DNA of 64,000 bases from Alcanivoracaceae bacterium. Its GTDB lineage: Bacteria; Pseudomonadota; Gammaproteobacteria; Pseudomonadales; Alcanivoracaceae. The DNA lies in assembly GCA_002706085.1 (NCBI GenBank), contig PAJO01000056.1:1-64000 (forward strand), written 5' to 3'. Positions within the stretch are counted from its first letter, which is position 1. Each line of letters opens with the position of its first letter. Positions 32,670 through 41,648 of the stretch are shown here, piece after piece. Under the pieces are notes generated by a model. It saw only the letters and a list, made by a program, of their open reading frames with translations. It was not told where the DNA came from and searched no databases. The translations under genes were made by a program, and so were the position numbers.

Positions 32670-33557
32670 CTACTCCTTGTGGCGAAAAAAACGCTGGATG
32701 CTGGAAAAGTCTTTTTCAGCGTAGCCATGATTACCATGAGCGGCATACAGGGATTTCGCCAAATTCCCCATGGGTGTCGCCGACTGACTGCTTAGTGCAG
32801 CTTGCAGCGCTAACCCCAGATCCTTGTTCATCAGTTTGACGGCGAAGCCGCCTTCATACTCGTTTGATGCTGGCACATTTTCCATGACGCCGGGCCAGGG
32901 ATTGTACTTGTCCAGCGACCAGTTATCCCCGGAGCTGGCTTTCATGATCTCGGAAAGCACCGCAGGATCGAGACCATGATCTGCCCCCATCTGCAAGGCT
33001 TCTGCCGTACCAATCATATGGATGGCGAGGAGCATGTTGTTACAGATTTTGGCCAGCTGCCCTGCGCCATTGTCCCCGGCACGAAAGACCTGCGCGCCCA
33101 TGCACTCGAGCACGGGACGTGCCCGATCAATAGCCTCTTCCTGACCACCACAAATAAAGGTCAGCGTACCGGCTTTGGCGCCGCCCACCCCACCGGAGAC
33201 CGGCGCATCGATCATCACCCTGCCCTGCTCTTTGGCGATGGCGGCCACCTCACGGGCTGTGTCGGCATCGATGGTGGAGCAGTCGATAATCAGGGCACTG
33301 GCATCGATATGCTTCAGCACACCCGCTTCACCCAGATAGAGGCCACGCACGGCGCCCGCCGACGGCAACATGCTGATGACAACGTCAGCGCCCTGCACCG
33401 CTTGCGCGGCACTATCTGCCGCTTTGGCCCCCTGTTCCACCGCCGCGTTGAGAAGTTCGGGCACCAGATCAAAGGCAATCACCTCATGGCCGGCCTTGAC
33501 CAGGTTGGCCGCCATGGGGCCACCCATATGACCGACACCGAAGAATCCGATTTTCAT
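32670..33557 (-). CDS. mmsB: 3-hydroxyisobutyrate dehydrogenase
   Basis: A 295-residue NAD-dependent enzyme of valine breakdown that oxidises 3-hydroxyisobutyrate to methylmalonate semialdehyde. The dinucleotide motif is IGFFGVGHMGGPMA. The family stretches MIDAPVSGGVGGAKAGTLTF and GAGQLAKICNNM (catalytic Lys) and the C-terminal MNKDLGLAL (second conserved Lys) are present. GGAGAGATAACA precedes the ATG. It is downstream of the acyl-CoA dehydrogenase and mmsA genes and supplies the substrate of MmsA. Confidence 0.94.
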   Translation of the reverse strand: MKIGFFGVGHMGGPMAANLVKAGHEVIAFDLVPELLNAAVEQGAKAADSAAQAVQGADVVISMLPSAGAVRGLYLGEAGVLKHIDASALIIDCSTIDADTAREVAAIAKEQGRVMIDAPVSGGVGGAKAGTLTFICGGQEEAIDRARPVLECMGAQVFRAGDNGAGQLAKICNNMLLAIHMIGTAEALQMGADHGLDPAVLSEIMKASSGDNWSLDKYNPWPGVMENVPASNEYEGGFAVKLMNKDLGLALQAALSSQSATPMGNLAKSLYAAHGNHGYAEKDFSSIQRFFRHKE

Positions 33558-33612
33558 TGTTATCTCTCCCTGCCTCTTACACGGACGGATATTGATGCGT
33601 ATTGGGTAAAGG

Positions 33613-33676
33613 GTCTGAGGTTGTAAGCCAGACGCTTGAACCCGTTTTTTTATCGTCTGAGGTTTAACCCCAGACG
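33613..33676. repeat. Two tandem hairpin repeats of GTCTGAGGTT..CAGACG type
   Basis: Two 22-base palindromic units, 33613-33634 and 33655-33676, start 42 bp apart and differ at four central positions; both are bounded by GTCTG / CAGAC. A T7 run follows the first. Related motifs occur near 10071-10138 and 13610-13643. They sit between mmsB and the acyl-CoA dehydrogenase gene. Confidence 0.6.
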
Positions 33677-33688
33677 TCCGGCTTTTCT

Positions 33689-34840
33689 TTACAGAAACGA
33701 CAAATCCTTGAGCACATTGCGCGCAATGATCACGCGCATGATTTCGTTGGTACCTTCCAGAATCTGGTGAACGCGGGCATCACGCAGGTAGCGCTCCAAT
33801 GGATATTCGCGGATGTACCCATAGCCCCCGTGCAGCTGAAGCGCCTGGTTACAGACGTTGAAACACAGGTCCGTGGCCATGCGTTTGGCCATGGCGCAGA
33901 GCATGCTTTTGTCGCGGTGATTGTGATCCAGCTTCCAGGCGGCCAGTCGTACCATCTGCTGTGCCGCGACCAGCTCCGTTGCCATGTCTGCCAGGGAAAA
34001 CTGCACGGTCTGGAAATCGCCGATGGCCTGGCCAAATTGTTTGCGTTCCTGCACATACTGCTGCGCTTGCTTCAAGGCCGCCTGGGCCGCGCCCAGTGAG
34101 CAACTGGCAATATTGATACGCCCGCCATCAAGGCCACTCATGGCGATTTTGAAGCCCTGCCCTTCTTCACCCATCAGGCACTCGGCCGGGATACGCGCCT
34201 GTTCCAGGATCACCGCGCGGGTGGGCTGGCTTTTCCAGCCCATCTTGTCTTCATTGCGTCCGTAGGAAATCCCCGGCGTGTCTGCAGGCACGGCAAAGCA
34301 GGAAATGCCGCCAGCACCCTGCCCACCCGTACGCGCCATCAATACCAGCACATCGGTATCCCCTGCCCCGGAAATAAAGGCCTTGGCGCCATTCAGTACA
34401 TAGCTGTCACCGTCCTTTCTCGCGGTGGTTGTCAGCGACGCGGCATCAGAGCCGGCGTTAGGCTCCGTAAGACAATAGGACGCCAGTTTTTCACCCGACA
34501 TCAACGCATCAGCCCAGCGTGCACGGGTGGTATCATTGCCATAGCGCGTCAGCATCCAGGTGGCCATGTTATGAATGGTGATAAAGGCGGTGGTGGACGT
34601 GCAGCCCTGAGAGAGCTGTTCAAAAATCAATGCGGCATCCAGGCGTGACAGCCCCATGCCACCGTGTTCTTCGGCACAGTACAGCGAGCAGAAACCCAAC
34701 TCCCCCGCCTGACGAATCGCATCCTTCGGGAAAACGCTATTGGCATCCCATTCGGCTGCAAACGGTGCCAGAGCCTTTTCGGAAAACTGTCTGGCCGTTT
34801 CGCGGAAGGCCAGCTGCTCTTCAGTAAAAGAAAAATCCAC
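33689..34840 (-). CDS. Acyl-CoA dehydrogenase (probable isobutyryl-CoA dehydrogenase)
   Basis: A 383-residue flavoprotein oxidising acyl-CoA to 2-enoyl-CoA. Motifs: YCLTEPNAGSDAAS (flavin and substrate site), ERKQFGQAIGDFQTVQF, and the C-terminal catalytic Glu in QILEGTNEIMRVII. I start at the GTG at 34840, with AAAGGG upstream; the TTG at 34855 is less likely. Its position between mmsA and mmsB points to isobutyryl-CoA of valine catabolism, with electrons passed to ETF. Short branched or straight-chain substrates remain possible. Confidence 0.88.
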   Translation of the reverse strand: MDFSFTEEQLAFRETARQFSEKALAPFAAEWDANSVFPKDAIRQAGELGFCSLYCAEEHGGMGLSRLDAALIFEQLSQGCTSTTAFITIHNMATWMLTRYGNDTTRARWADALMSGEKLASYCLTEPNAGSDAASLTTTARKDGDSYVLNGAKAFISGAGDTDVLVLMARTGGQGAGGISCFAVPADTPGISYGRNEDKMGWKSQPTRAVILEQARIPAECLMGEEGQGFKIAMSGLDGGRINIASCSLGAAQAALKQAQQYVQERKQFGQAIGDFQTVQFSLADMATELVAAQQMVRLAAWKLDHNHRDKSMLCAMAKRMATDLCFNVCNQALQLHGGYGYIREYPLERYLRDARVHQILEGTNEIMRVIIARNVLKDLSFL

Positions 34841-34882
34841 GGTTGACCCTTTCAAGATCGCTGATAGTTAACCCTTCTCGCC

Positions 34883-34945
34883 GTAGGAGCGTCGCTGGCG
34901 GCGCGATTTCTGCCTCGCTTATCGCGCCGCCAGCGACGCTCCTAC
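34883..34945. repeat. Solo 25-bp hairpin of the MITE-like family
   Basis: A perfect 25-bp inverted repeat (34883-34907 / 34921-34945) with a 13-base spacer; the arm, GTAGGAGCGTCGCTGGCGGC and on, matches the terminal repeat of the elements at 20486 and 49557. The core of those elements is absent. It lies between mmsA and the acyl-CoA dehydrogenase gene and would form a strong hairpin in their common transcript. Confidence 0.85.
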
Positions 34946-35011
34946 AGTGATGTATCTCCACCATCGAACGCAGAATTCGGAGATGGGCATTCGCCCATTT
35001 CCGCCCTACGA

Positions 35012-36508
35012 TCATTTCAAATGAATACTCATATTCGGGCCGCTTGCCGGGATGTCATCGTCGAACCAGCGGCTGGTGACGGTCTTGGTTTCCGTATAAA
35101 ACCGCACCGCCTGTTTGCCGTAAGCGTGCTGGTCGCCGTAGAACGATCCTTTCCAGCCAGTGAAGCTGAAGAACGGCAGTGGCACCGGGATCGGTACGTT
35201 GATCCCCACCTGCCCCACTTCCACTTCGTGCTGGTATTTACGGGCGGCAGCACCGCTGGCGGTAAAGATGGAAGTGCCATTGCCGTAGGGGCTGTTATTC
35301 ACCAACGCCAATGCTTCTTCCAGGGAATCCACGGTGACACAGCACAACACCGGGCCGAAAATTTCTTCCCGGTAAATGGCCATGTCCGGGGTCACATCGG
35401 TGAACAGGGTCGGCCCGACCCAGTTGCCATCGGGCAGGCCTTCCACGGTGCAATCGGAGCCATCCAGCAAACAGGTTGCGCCCTCCTCCTTGCCCTGCTT
35501 GATCAGTGTCAGCACCCGTTGTTTGGCCTGGGGGCTGATCTGTGGTCCGTAGGCCGCTTGCGGATCGTTCCAGGCACCGGGACGGATGTTGGCGAACTCG
35601 TTTTTCAGTTCATCCACCCAGGCTTTTGAGTCGCCGACGAATACGGCCACGCTGATGGCCATGCAACGCTGCCCCGCCGCCCCACAGGACGCCCCCACCA
35701 GGCTGTTGATCACCTGGTTCTTGTTGGCATCAGGCATGATCACCATGTGGTTCTTGGCACCGGCGAAACACTGGGCCCGTTTCATGTGATCCGTGGCGGT
35801 GCGGTAAACGTGCTGCCCCACCGGCACCGAACCGACGAAGGACACGGCCTTGATATCCGGATGGGTGAGCAGGGTGTCCACCTGCTCCTTACCACCATGT
35901 ACCAGCTGCAGCACTCCCGGGGGCGCGCCCGCTTGAAGAAACAGTTCCACCAACCGGTTGGGGGTCATGGGGTCCTGCTCGGAGGGCTTGAGGACAAAGG
36001 TATTCCCCGCAGCAATGGCCAGCGGGAACATCCACAGCGGGATCATGGCGGGAAAGTTGAAGGGGGTAATGCCTGCGCATACGCCCAGCGGCTGGGTCCA
36101 GGAATGCGTGTCGATGCTGCGCGCCACGTTTTCCACCGTTTCCCCCATCATCAACGAGGCGATGTTAGCGGCCTGTTCGGCGACTTCGATACCGCGCCAG
36201 ACATCCCCCTTGGCATCCTCGAAGGTCTTGCCGGTTTCCTGACTAAGGATCTCGGCAATCTCTTCCTGATGCTCTTTCAGCAACGCCTGATAACGCAGCA
36301 TCAACCGTGCCCGCTCAGATACCGGCACTTCCTTCCAGCTTTCAAACGCCGTCTTGGCAGCGGCGATGGCTTGCTCCATTTCGTCTGCCGTGGCAGCAGG
36401 GGCCTCACAAAGAATTGCCTGGGTAGCCGGGTTGGTCACCGGGATCCACTCACGGGTCTGACTGGCAACGAACTCGCCGTTGATCAACAGGGGCAGGCGA
36501 TGGGGCAT
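35012..36508 (-). CDS. mmsA: Methylmalonate-semialdehyde dehydrogenase (CoA-acylating)
   Basis: A 498-residue CoA-dependent aldehyde dehydrogenase that turns methylmalonate semialdehyde into propionyl-CoA. The catalytic Cys is in [13 protein letters not shown]. Where other ALDHs have the base Glu, this enzyme has [14 protein letters not shown], typical of Mms[18 protein letters not shown] and the C-terminal [20 protein letters not shown] are diagnostic. GGAGAGTTGTT precedes the ATG. Divergent from an AraC regulator, as in Pseudomonas mmsR-mmsAB. Confidence 0.95.
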   Translation of the reverse strand: MPHRLPLLINGEFVASQTREWIPVTNPATQAILCEAPAATADEMEQAIAAAKTAFESWKEVPVSERARLMLRYQALLKEHQEEIAEILSQETGKTFEDAKGDVWRGIEVAEQAANIASLMMGETVENVARSIDTHSWTQPLGVCAGITPFNFPAMIPLWMFPLAIAAGNTFVLKPSEQDPMTPNRLVELFLQAGAPPGVLQLVHGGKEQVDTLLTHPDIKAVSFVGSVPVGQHVYRTATDHMKRAQCFAGAKNHMVIMPDANKNQVINSLVGASCGAAGQRCMAISVAVFVGDSKAWVDELKNEFANIRPGAWNDPQAAYGPQISPQAKQRVLTLIKQGKEEGATCLLDGSDCTVEGLPDGNWVGPTLFTDVTPDMAIYREEIFGPVLCCVTVDSLEEALALVNNSPYGNGTSIFTASGAAARKYQHEVEVGQVGINVPIPVPLPFFSFTGWKGSFYGDQHAYGKQAVRFYTETKTVTSRWFDDDIPASGPNMSIHLK

Positions 36509-36609
36509 AACAACTCTCCAGAGGGTATCGGTTCTGGTTCCAGTTGTAGCACAGCCCCAGCCGATGGCAGATAGTCCTTTTTGCCGCCTAATGGACTATA
36601 TTGCGGTTT

Positions 36610-37518
36610 ATGAGCCTCTCAACATCCTCTTCACACGGTCACGCGGAGCCCTCCAGCTGGCCACTGTCAGAACGCGGTCAGCGGACGGTTATCCCGCCCG
36701 CGGTATTGGACAACATTGCCGGGCACCCACTGTGTGCAGGCTGCATGCCCCATGGTGTCGGCTTTTATCCACGCGCACGGGGGCATCGCATGCAGCGACG
36801 CATACCCGCGGATGACCTGTTGATCTACTGCATTGCAGGGCAAGGAATCTTGCAGGTGGATGGCCACGAACAATCCATCGACGCTGGCGATCTGGTGTTG
36901 TTGCCCAATGGGGTCGCGCATCAATACCAGGCCGACCCGGCCCAACCGTGGAGCATCTACTGGGTGCATCTGGGCGGCCATGATGTAGCACAGTTTTTTG
37001 ACGAAATTGCCGGTCAGCCCGGTGACTACAAGGTCCATATTGGCGTTCATTCACGACTGGCGGAGACCTTCCAGGCCCTGCTGGTGGCGGCTACCCGGGT
37101 TCAACCGGAACACCTGGTGTATGCCGCCAACCTGCTACGCAGCCTGCTGGCCTTTGCCGCCCTGATGCGCCATCAACATCTGGCTCGCCATGCCACGCTG
37201 GACGTGACCCGGGTCAACAGTTACCTGCAAACTGCCCTGGATCGGCGCCTGTCGCTGGACGAGTTGGTCGATGCCACCAGCACGCTGTCCCGTTATCACT
37301 TTATTCGTGAATACAAACGGCAGACCGGACAAACCCCCATGCAGGCTTTTCAGCGCATCAAGGTCAGCCATGCCTGTTATTTGCTGGATATTACCGAGGA
37401 GAGTGTAGTGCAGGTCGCCGCCCGGCTGGGCTATGACGACCCCTATTATTTTTCACGGTTATTCAAGAAACAGATGGGGGTCTCGCCACAACAATATCGG
37501 CGCGAGCGGGGGCAGTAA
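36610..37518 (+). CDS. mmsR: AraC-family regulator, probable MmsR
   Basis: A 302-residue AraC protein. The N-terminal cupin-like domain has RRIPADDLLIYCIAGQGILQ then VLLPNGVAHQYQ; the C-terminal 100 residues form two HTHs (RLSLDELVDATSTLSRYHFI; VVQVAARLGYDDPYYFSRLF and KKQMGVSPQQYRRER). Divergence from mmsA over about 100 bp matches MmsR, the activator of the mms operon in Pseudomonas aeruginosa. The start is uncertain: ATG 36610 lacks a good ribosome site and a TTG at 36601 is in frame. It is convergent with the DUF1963 gene. Confidence 0.85.
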   Translation: MSLSTSSSHGHAEPSSWPLSERGQRTVIPPAVLDNIAGHPLCAGCMPHGVGFYPRARGHRMQRRIPADDLLIYCIAGQGILQVDGHEQSIDAGDLVLLPNGVAHQYQADPAQPWSIYWVHLGGHDVAQFFDEIAGQPGDYKVHIGVHSRLAETFQALLVAATRVQPEHLVYAANLLRSLLAFAALMRHQHLARHATLDVTRVNSYLQTALDRRLSLDELVDATSTLSRYHFIREYKRQTGQTPMQAFQRIKVSHACYLLDITEESVVQVAARLGYDDPYYFSRLFKKQMGVSPQQYRRERGQ

Positions 37519-37523
37519 CCGGC

Positions 37524-38246
37524 TTACATCTCCCGGTTCTGCCAGGTAAGCGTCATGATGTCCCGGTGGGTGTCGCACTGAAATACATGGGCGCAACCAT
37601 AATAGCCAAAGCAGAAGGGCAGGGTATCCGACGAGTCCAGTTGCAGCACAAAGTTCATCGGTTGCTGGCAACAAGGACAACTGGGGTACGCCACCCCTTC
37701 CACCCAGTGAGGCCAGCCCAGCAGCTTGTCCCCTGGCCGTGGAGCGGGTCGATGGGCATGCAACAATGCCAGCGTACCCTTCGGATGACGATCATTGACC
37801 GCTTCGGTTTCTTCACTGTCCGGATAATCGGTCAGTGCAATCCAGCCTGTCAGAGCTTGTTCGGGAAACGCATTGGGCTGGTTGAATGGCAGAGCCTCAA
37901 AGCCCTGGGCCTGGTCTCGTGGGATAACGCGCACCAATGAGGCATCCGAGAAAGGCAAATGTGCCTGGCCAAGCACCTCGCAATCCTCTTCTCCGTTGGT
38001 GCAATAAAATACCTGCAGAACGCCATCCCCGAAGGGCGAGGAAGCAGGCAAGTCCCGGGAATCCAGTTGCACCATCAGTTGCATGGGCTCGTGGCAGCAG
38101 GCACAGCACGGCCAGCTTTCATCCGGCTTCAGCAGCGGCAGGCCTCCAAACTTGGACATGGCGCCTGGTACCGCCGGGCCCGCCTGGGGACGCCAGGCAG
38201 GACGGGAAAAGGAATCCAGTCTGAGTTTGATTTCTTCGGGCAGCAT
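37524..38246 (-). CDS. DUF1963-like protein
   Basis: A 240-residue protein that follows the YwqG/DUF1963 pattern: SKFGGLPLLKPDESWPCCAC near the start, MQLMVQLDS, LQVFYCTN and YPSCPCCQQPMNFVLQLDSSD in the second half. Four CxxC pairs (CCACC, CPCC and others) suggest a metal-binding elaboration compared with simpler DUF1963 proteins. Function unknown. AGAGGACGTGAC precedes the ATG. It ends five bases from the mmsR stop, convergently. Confidence 0.7.
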   Translation of the reverse strand: MLPEEIKLRLDSFSRPAWRPQAGPAVPGAMSKFGGLPLLKPDESWPCCACCHEPMQLMVQLDSRDLPASSPFGDGVLQVFYCTNGEEDCEVLGQAHLPFSDASLVRVIPRDQAQGFEALPFNQPNAFPEQALTGWIALTDYPDSEETEAVNDRHPKGTLALLHAHRPAPRPGDKLLGWPHWVEGVAYPSCPCCQQPMNFVLQLDSSDTLPFCFGYYGCAHVFQCDTHRDIMTLTWQNREM

Positions 38247-38384
38247 GTCACGTCCTCTTACGTCCGTGCCAGATTGCCTCTGTCGTTACCGGCGGTGCAA
38301 TGAATCAGTTTCAGAAGGGCGATTTTACCGCCCCAGCGGCGTGCAAATTTTGTCCAGCCCCGAGCACGACCTGCGCAAGGCCGG

Positions 38385-39836
38385 CTATCCTTTGAACTGC
38401 TCCAGCTGCCATTGGGCAAAAGCCTGTTGCGCCAACTCCAGCTGCTCGATCAGGCGCTGTCGCTTGCTTGGGTCAAAGCGGCGGCGGGCCAGTGCTTGCA
38501 AGCTCTTCTGCAGTCCGTTGCGGTCCCCACGAGACAACACGTCGAGCCAATGGCCATCACTGTCGGTGACCACCAGCACATCTCGTCCAGCGTGATTGCG
38601 CTGGCTGACCTGATACCAGTGCACCAAGGCACGCCCCAGCACCACGTAGGCAAATTGTGGGTCCTTGAGCGGGCCATAGACCGCCTCGCGGAAGCCTCCA
38701 CTGAGTGGGCCCACTTTGACCTTGTTGAGCTTGTCACTGTAGAAATAGCTGCCCGCCGCGCCCAGCAGCCCGCCCACCAAGGCACCAGTGCCCAGGGAAT
38801 GCCCAAAGGTGACCGCATCGAGCCCGGCACCGCCCACCGCCCCCGCCCCGAATCCGGCGGCGGCCAATTGCCCCTTGCTGATCCCCCATAACTGGCGGGT
38901 TCGCTCGCTGAACAGATCACTTTCGTCTGGCAGGGTCAGATCCGACTCTTCGCGCTGCAGCCGCCTGTGCAGGTAGATATCTTCTACCGCGCGGCGCTGG
39001 CGCTGCTCGCGCTCCCGCTGCCAGGCCTGCCAGCGCTGGCGCAGCTGCGGCAACAGGGGGCGACCATCCTGATGCTCCCCCAGCCGGGCCGTTTCCTGAT
39101 GGCCCAGCATGTCGATGAGAGCATCGGCGATCTGCTCCAGGGCCTGGTGGTCCCGGCCGAACTTCAACGCCTGCAGGTATTCCAGCGCCGCATCCAGGGT
39201 TTCGCGCCATTTCGGCGCCAGTTCCCCGAAACTTCGCAGCAGATCAAGGTGTTTTTCGAACGGCGCCCGCACCGCGTCAAAGCGCCGCACAATCTGGAAG
39301 TACTGCCCCAGGGCCGCTTCCCAGTCGGCACTGTAGTCGTCACTGCCGATCTGGTTGATCAGCGCCAGACTGGGCCGCCCAGTCCAGCGCAGGATATTCA
39401 TTTCCGCTTCGTGCTCGCGGTTGTAGGGCACCGACCCATCCACCACGTAGATAATTCCGGCGCCCGCCACAATGGGCCGCAGCAGCTCGCATTCGTCGTG
39501 ATAACGGGGATCATCGCTGTGCTGGTTCACAAACGCGGCCACGGTATCAGGGCGGTCGGACGCAGACAGGCTGTGCCCCTGCAGCCAGGCCAACAGCTTG
39601 CGCGGTCGCTGGAACCCCGGGGTGTCGATCAATTCATAGAGGGTGACGTCATCCACCTTCATGGGATAGCGGTGGCTGTCGCGGGTGGTGCCGGGCTCCA
39701 TGGCGATGGCAATGGAGTCATTCTGGGCGAGGGTCGCCACCACGCTGGACTTGCCTTTGTTGGGGTGACCCACCACCGCGAAGCGGGGCAGGCTGTCAGC
39801 GGCCTTGCCGGTGTCGTTAGCGTCCATGGTCTGCAT
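38385..39836 (-). CDS. GTPase with DUF3482 domain
   Basis: A 483-residue protein. The N-terminal ~230 residues are an Era/TrmE-like G domain: P-loop VVGHPNKGKSSVVATL, switch region PGTTRDSHRYPM, G3 in LIDTPGFQRP, G4-like ALINQIGSDD (N-Q-x-G-x-D instead of NKxD). The C-terminal DUF3482 region has Gly/Ala-rich hydrophobic helices (AAAGFGAGAVGGAGLDAVTF, ALVGGLLGAAGSYFY) that may insert in membrane. It overlaps the end of the DUF2868 gene; the two are often adjacent in Pseudomonas relatives. Role unknown, probably at the inner membrane. Start could be 39836 or 39827. Confidence 0.82.
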   Translation of the reverse strand: MQTMDANDTGKAADSLPRFAVVGHPNKGKSSVVATLAQNDSIAIAMEPGTTRDSHRYPMKVDDVTLYELIDTPGFQRPRKLLAWLQGHSLSASDRPDTVAAFVNQHSDDPRYHDECELLRPIVAGAGIIYVVDGSVPYNREHEAEMNILRWTGRPSLALINQIGSDDYSADWEAALGQYFQIVRRFDAVRAPFEKHLDLLRSFGELAPKWRETLDAALEYLQALKFGRDHQALEQIADALIDMLGHQETARLGEHQDGRPLLPQLRQRWQAWQREREQRQRRAVEDIYLHRRLQREESDLTLPDESDLFSERTRQLWGISKGQLAAAGFGAGAVGGAGLDAVTFGHSLGTGALVGGLLGAAGSYFYSDKLNKVKVGPLSGGFREAVYGPLKDPQFAYVVLGRALVHWYQVSQRNHAGRDVLVVTDSDGHWLDVLSRGDRNGLQKSLQALARRRFDPSKRQRLIEQLELAQQAFAQWQLEQFKG

Positions 39837-41205
39837 CAACCGGAGTATTGTCGGATTGGGCCTCAGGGGCACAGAGCAGGAGATGGGAGTCCTGCTGGCG
39901 TTCCACAAACCGTTGCCATTGGGCCTGCAAGCCGCGGTCGGTCAACGCCGCCCCCTCTTCATCAGCCAGCGGCACCAATGCCAGCAGGGTGCCTGCAGGC
40001 CACTGCTCGCGGGCATCCATAATGAAATCACTGAGTTCACCCGTGGGCGGCTCCCAGCCCCGCGCCACCAGAATCACCGGCTCCCGGCGTTGGCCCGCCT
40101 CACGCAGGGCCTCTGCATCCTGCTCGAGCGTGCTGTTGCCTCCGGCCCGTAATTGCCGGGGGCCCGGCCCACGACTCAGGGCACCTACCACGGCACCTGA
40201 GCGCATGCCGGCACCGGCCCAGTGAATCAGGGTGCTACTGGCAGGCAAGGGCGACAGGGCCACGGTGGCCTCTGCCGGGGCCCTCGGCGCCTCTTCTTCA
40301 CCGCGGGTTTCCACCCACGGAGTCTCGAACCGGTACAGCAGGGGGGCATAGCCCGGGTGCCGGGCCAGTGCCCGTCGGGCCTGCCAACGCACCTGCAGAC
40401 CCGCCAGCACCAATAACACCAGTCGAGGCAGCAGCACGTAGCTGAGCCACAGCATCAACACAAAGGGCCACCAGGTGCCCAACAAGGCGGGATCACTGAC
40501 AGCCCCCTCGCTGTTGAGACGGTAAAACTGGGAGGCGGAAACCAGCGCCTGGCTCGGCACAGCCTCTGGCCATAGCGTCTGCCAGGGTTGGGCCAACAGA
40601 CTGACCAGAGCGTGATAGCCCTCGGCAGAGGTCTGCAAGGTAGTACTCCAGCCAAAGGCCAGATCCTGTACCACCACCATGACCAGCAAGGCCAGCAAAC
40701 CACTGATAGCAAACAGCAGCCCACCGGTATGGGCGATACGGGCAGACAGGGCAGGGCGCAGCGAGGCCAGCGGGTCGTCATCCGCCTGGGCACCGAACAG
40801 GCCGCGCCAGGGTTGCCAGCCCAGCCAGGCCTGCACACTGGTCAGCACCGCCAGCAGGCATTGCAGGGCGACCAGCGCCATCAGCAGGGTCAGGTTGATC
40901 TGACGGCCACCGTCGTACACCAGCAATCCCAGCATGAAGGCGGCCCCTAGCACCGCGCCAAGACCAGCAAACACCCAACGGGCCTGCCGCCAGCGACGCA
41001 GGCGCACATCGGGGCCCGAATCACGGCGCTGGTCATTGAGCGCATGGAGGGCCTGCAACCAGGCCGGCACCGAGAGAGGCTTGCCCTGCTCCTGTTGCTG
41101 CTGGGCAAAGCGTCGGTCACGACGGTGCAGAAACGCCTGATCCTGTTTCTGATCACGCCGGTACTGGTCATCAAAATCCAGCAACCGGGTCAGGGCTCGG
41201 CTCAA
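39817..41205 (-). CDS. DUF2868 membrane protein
   Basis: A 462-residue protein starting at TTG with GGGGGAG upstream; no ATG fits near the N-terminus. Four membrane segments lie around residues 75-97, 102-125, 160-182 and 245-270 (VFAGLGAVLGAAFMLGLLVY; LLMALVALQCLLAVLTSVQA; GGLLFAISGLLALLVMVVVQ; WWPFVLMLWLSYVLLPRLVL). A cytoplasmic C-terminal domain follows (REPVILVARGWEPPTGELSD). Its stop overlaps the GTPase start, and the lipoprotein gene ends 12 bases upstream, so the three form one operon. It is probably the membrane partner of the GTPase. Function unknown. Confidence 0.8.
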   Translation of the reverse strand: MSRALTRLLDFDDQYRRDQKQDQAFLHRRDRRFAQQQQEQGKPLSVPAWLQALHALNDQRRDSGPDVRLRRWRQARWVFAGLGAVLGAAFMLGLLVYDGGRQINLTLLMALVALQCLLAVLTSVQAWLGWQPWRGLFGAQADDDPLASLRPALSARIAHTGGLLFAISGLLALLVMVVVQDLAFGWSTTLQTSAEGYHALVSLLAQPWQTLWPEAVPSQALVSASQFYRLNSEGAVSDPALLGTWWPFVLMLWLSYVLLPRLVLLVLAGLQVRWQARRALARHPGYAPLLYRFETPWVETRGEEEAPRAPAEATVALSPLPASSTLIHWAGAGMRSGAVVGALSRGPGPRQLRAGGNSTLEQDAEALREAGQRREPVILVARGWEPPTGELSDFIMDAREQWPAGTLLALVPLADEEGAALTDRGLQAQWQRFVERQQDSHLLLCAPEAQSDNTPVDADHGR

Positions 41206-41217
41206 TCGCTCCCCCGC

Positions 41218-41526
41218 TTACTGGGCGCTGGCGGGCGGGTTCTGTTGCGGCGCCGGACGCGGCATTTCCGGGTTCTGTTTCGGCGAGGTGTATTTCACCG
41301 CGTCCTGACCGCAAGCCATGCAGGCGTTGCCAAACTCCCCCAGAATGCCGCCGTTTTCATCATAGCCATAGGCCGGACGGTAATCCTGGGTGCACTGCTG
41401 CGGCGGATCTTCCGGACAGCTTTCCGTATCGGAGGGCAGCCCCATGGGGTAATCCGTGTCGTATTTGTGGGTACAGCCCGCCATCAACAACACAAGGGCA
41501 GGCAAGGCCAGTGCAGCAGCTTTCAT
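41218..41526 (-). CDS. Small lipoprotein
   Basis: A 102-residue protein with signal peptide and lipobox LMAGC (residues 15-19). The mature part has six more Cys (ESCPEDPPQQCTQDYRPAYG; GNACMACGQD) and ends in Pro/Gln-rich sequence. The GNACMACG..A pattern hints at a Kazal-like fold but is too short to call. The ATG at 41526 with AGGAGA upstream is preferred over 41547. First gene of the operon with DUF2868 and the DUF3482 GTPase. Confidence 0.7.
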   Translation of the reverse strand: MKAAALALPALVLLMAGCTHKYDTDYPMGLPSDTESCPEDPPQQCTQDYRPAYGYDENGGILGEFGNACMACGQDAVKYTSPKQNPEMPRPAPQQNPPASAQ

Positions 41527-41648
41527 CAAAGCATCTCCTGAATTCATGAGCGTTCTGCCCCAAGCATAGTCAAAGCTGACGGCAGACGCATGTATGATGA
41601 ACCGGATTTCTCGACTATTTTTCCCTTTCTGTCCGTTGTGGAGTTTTC

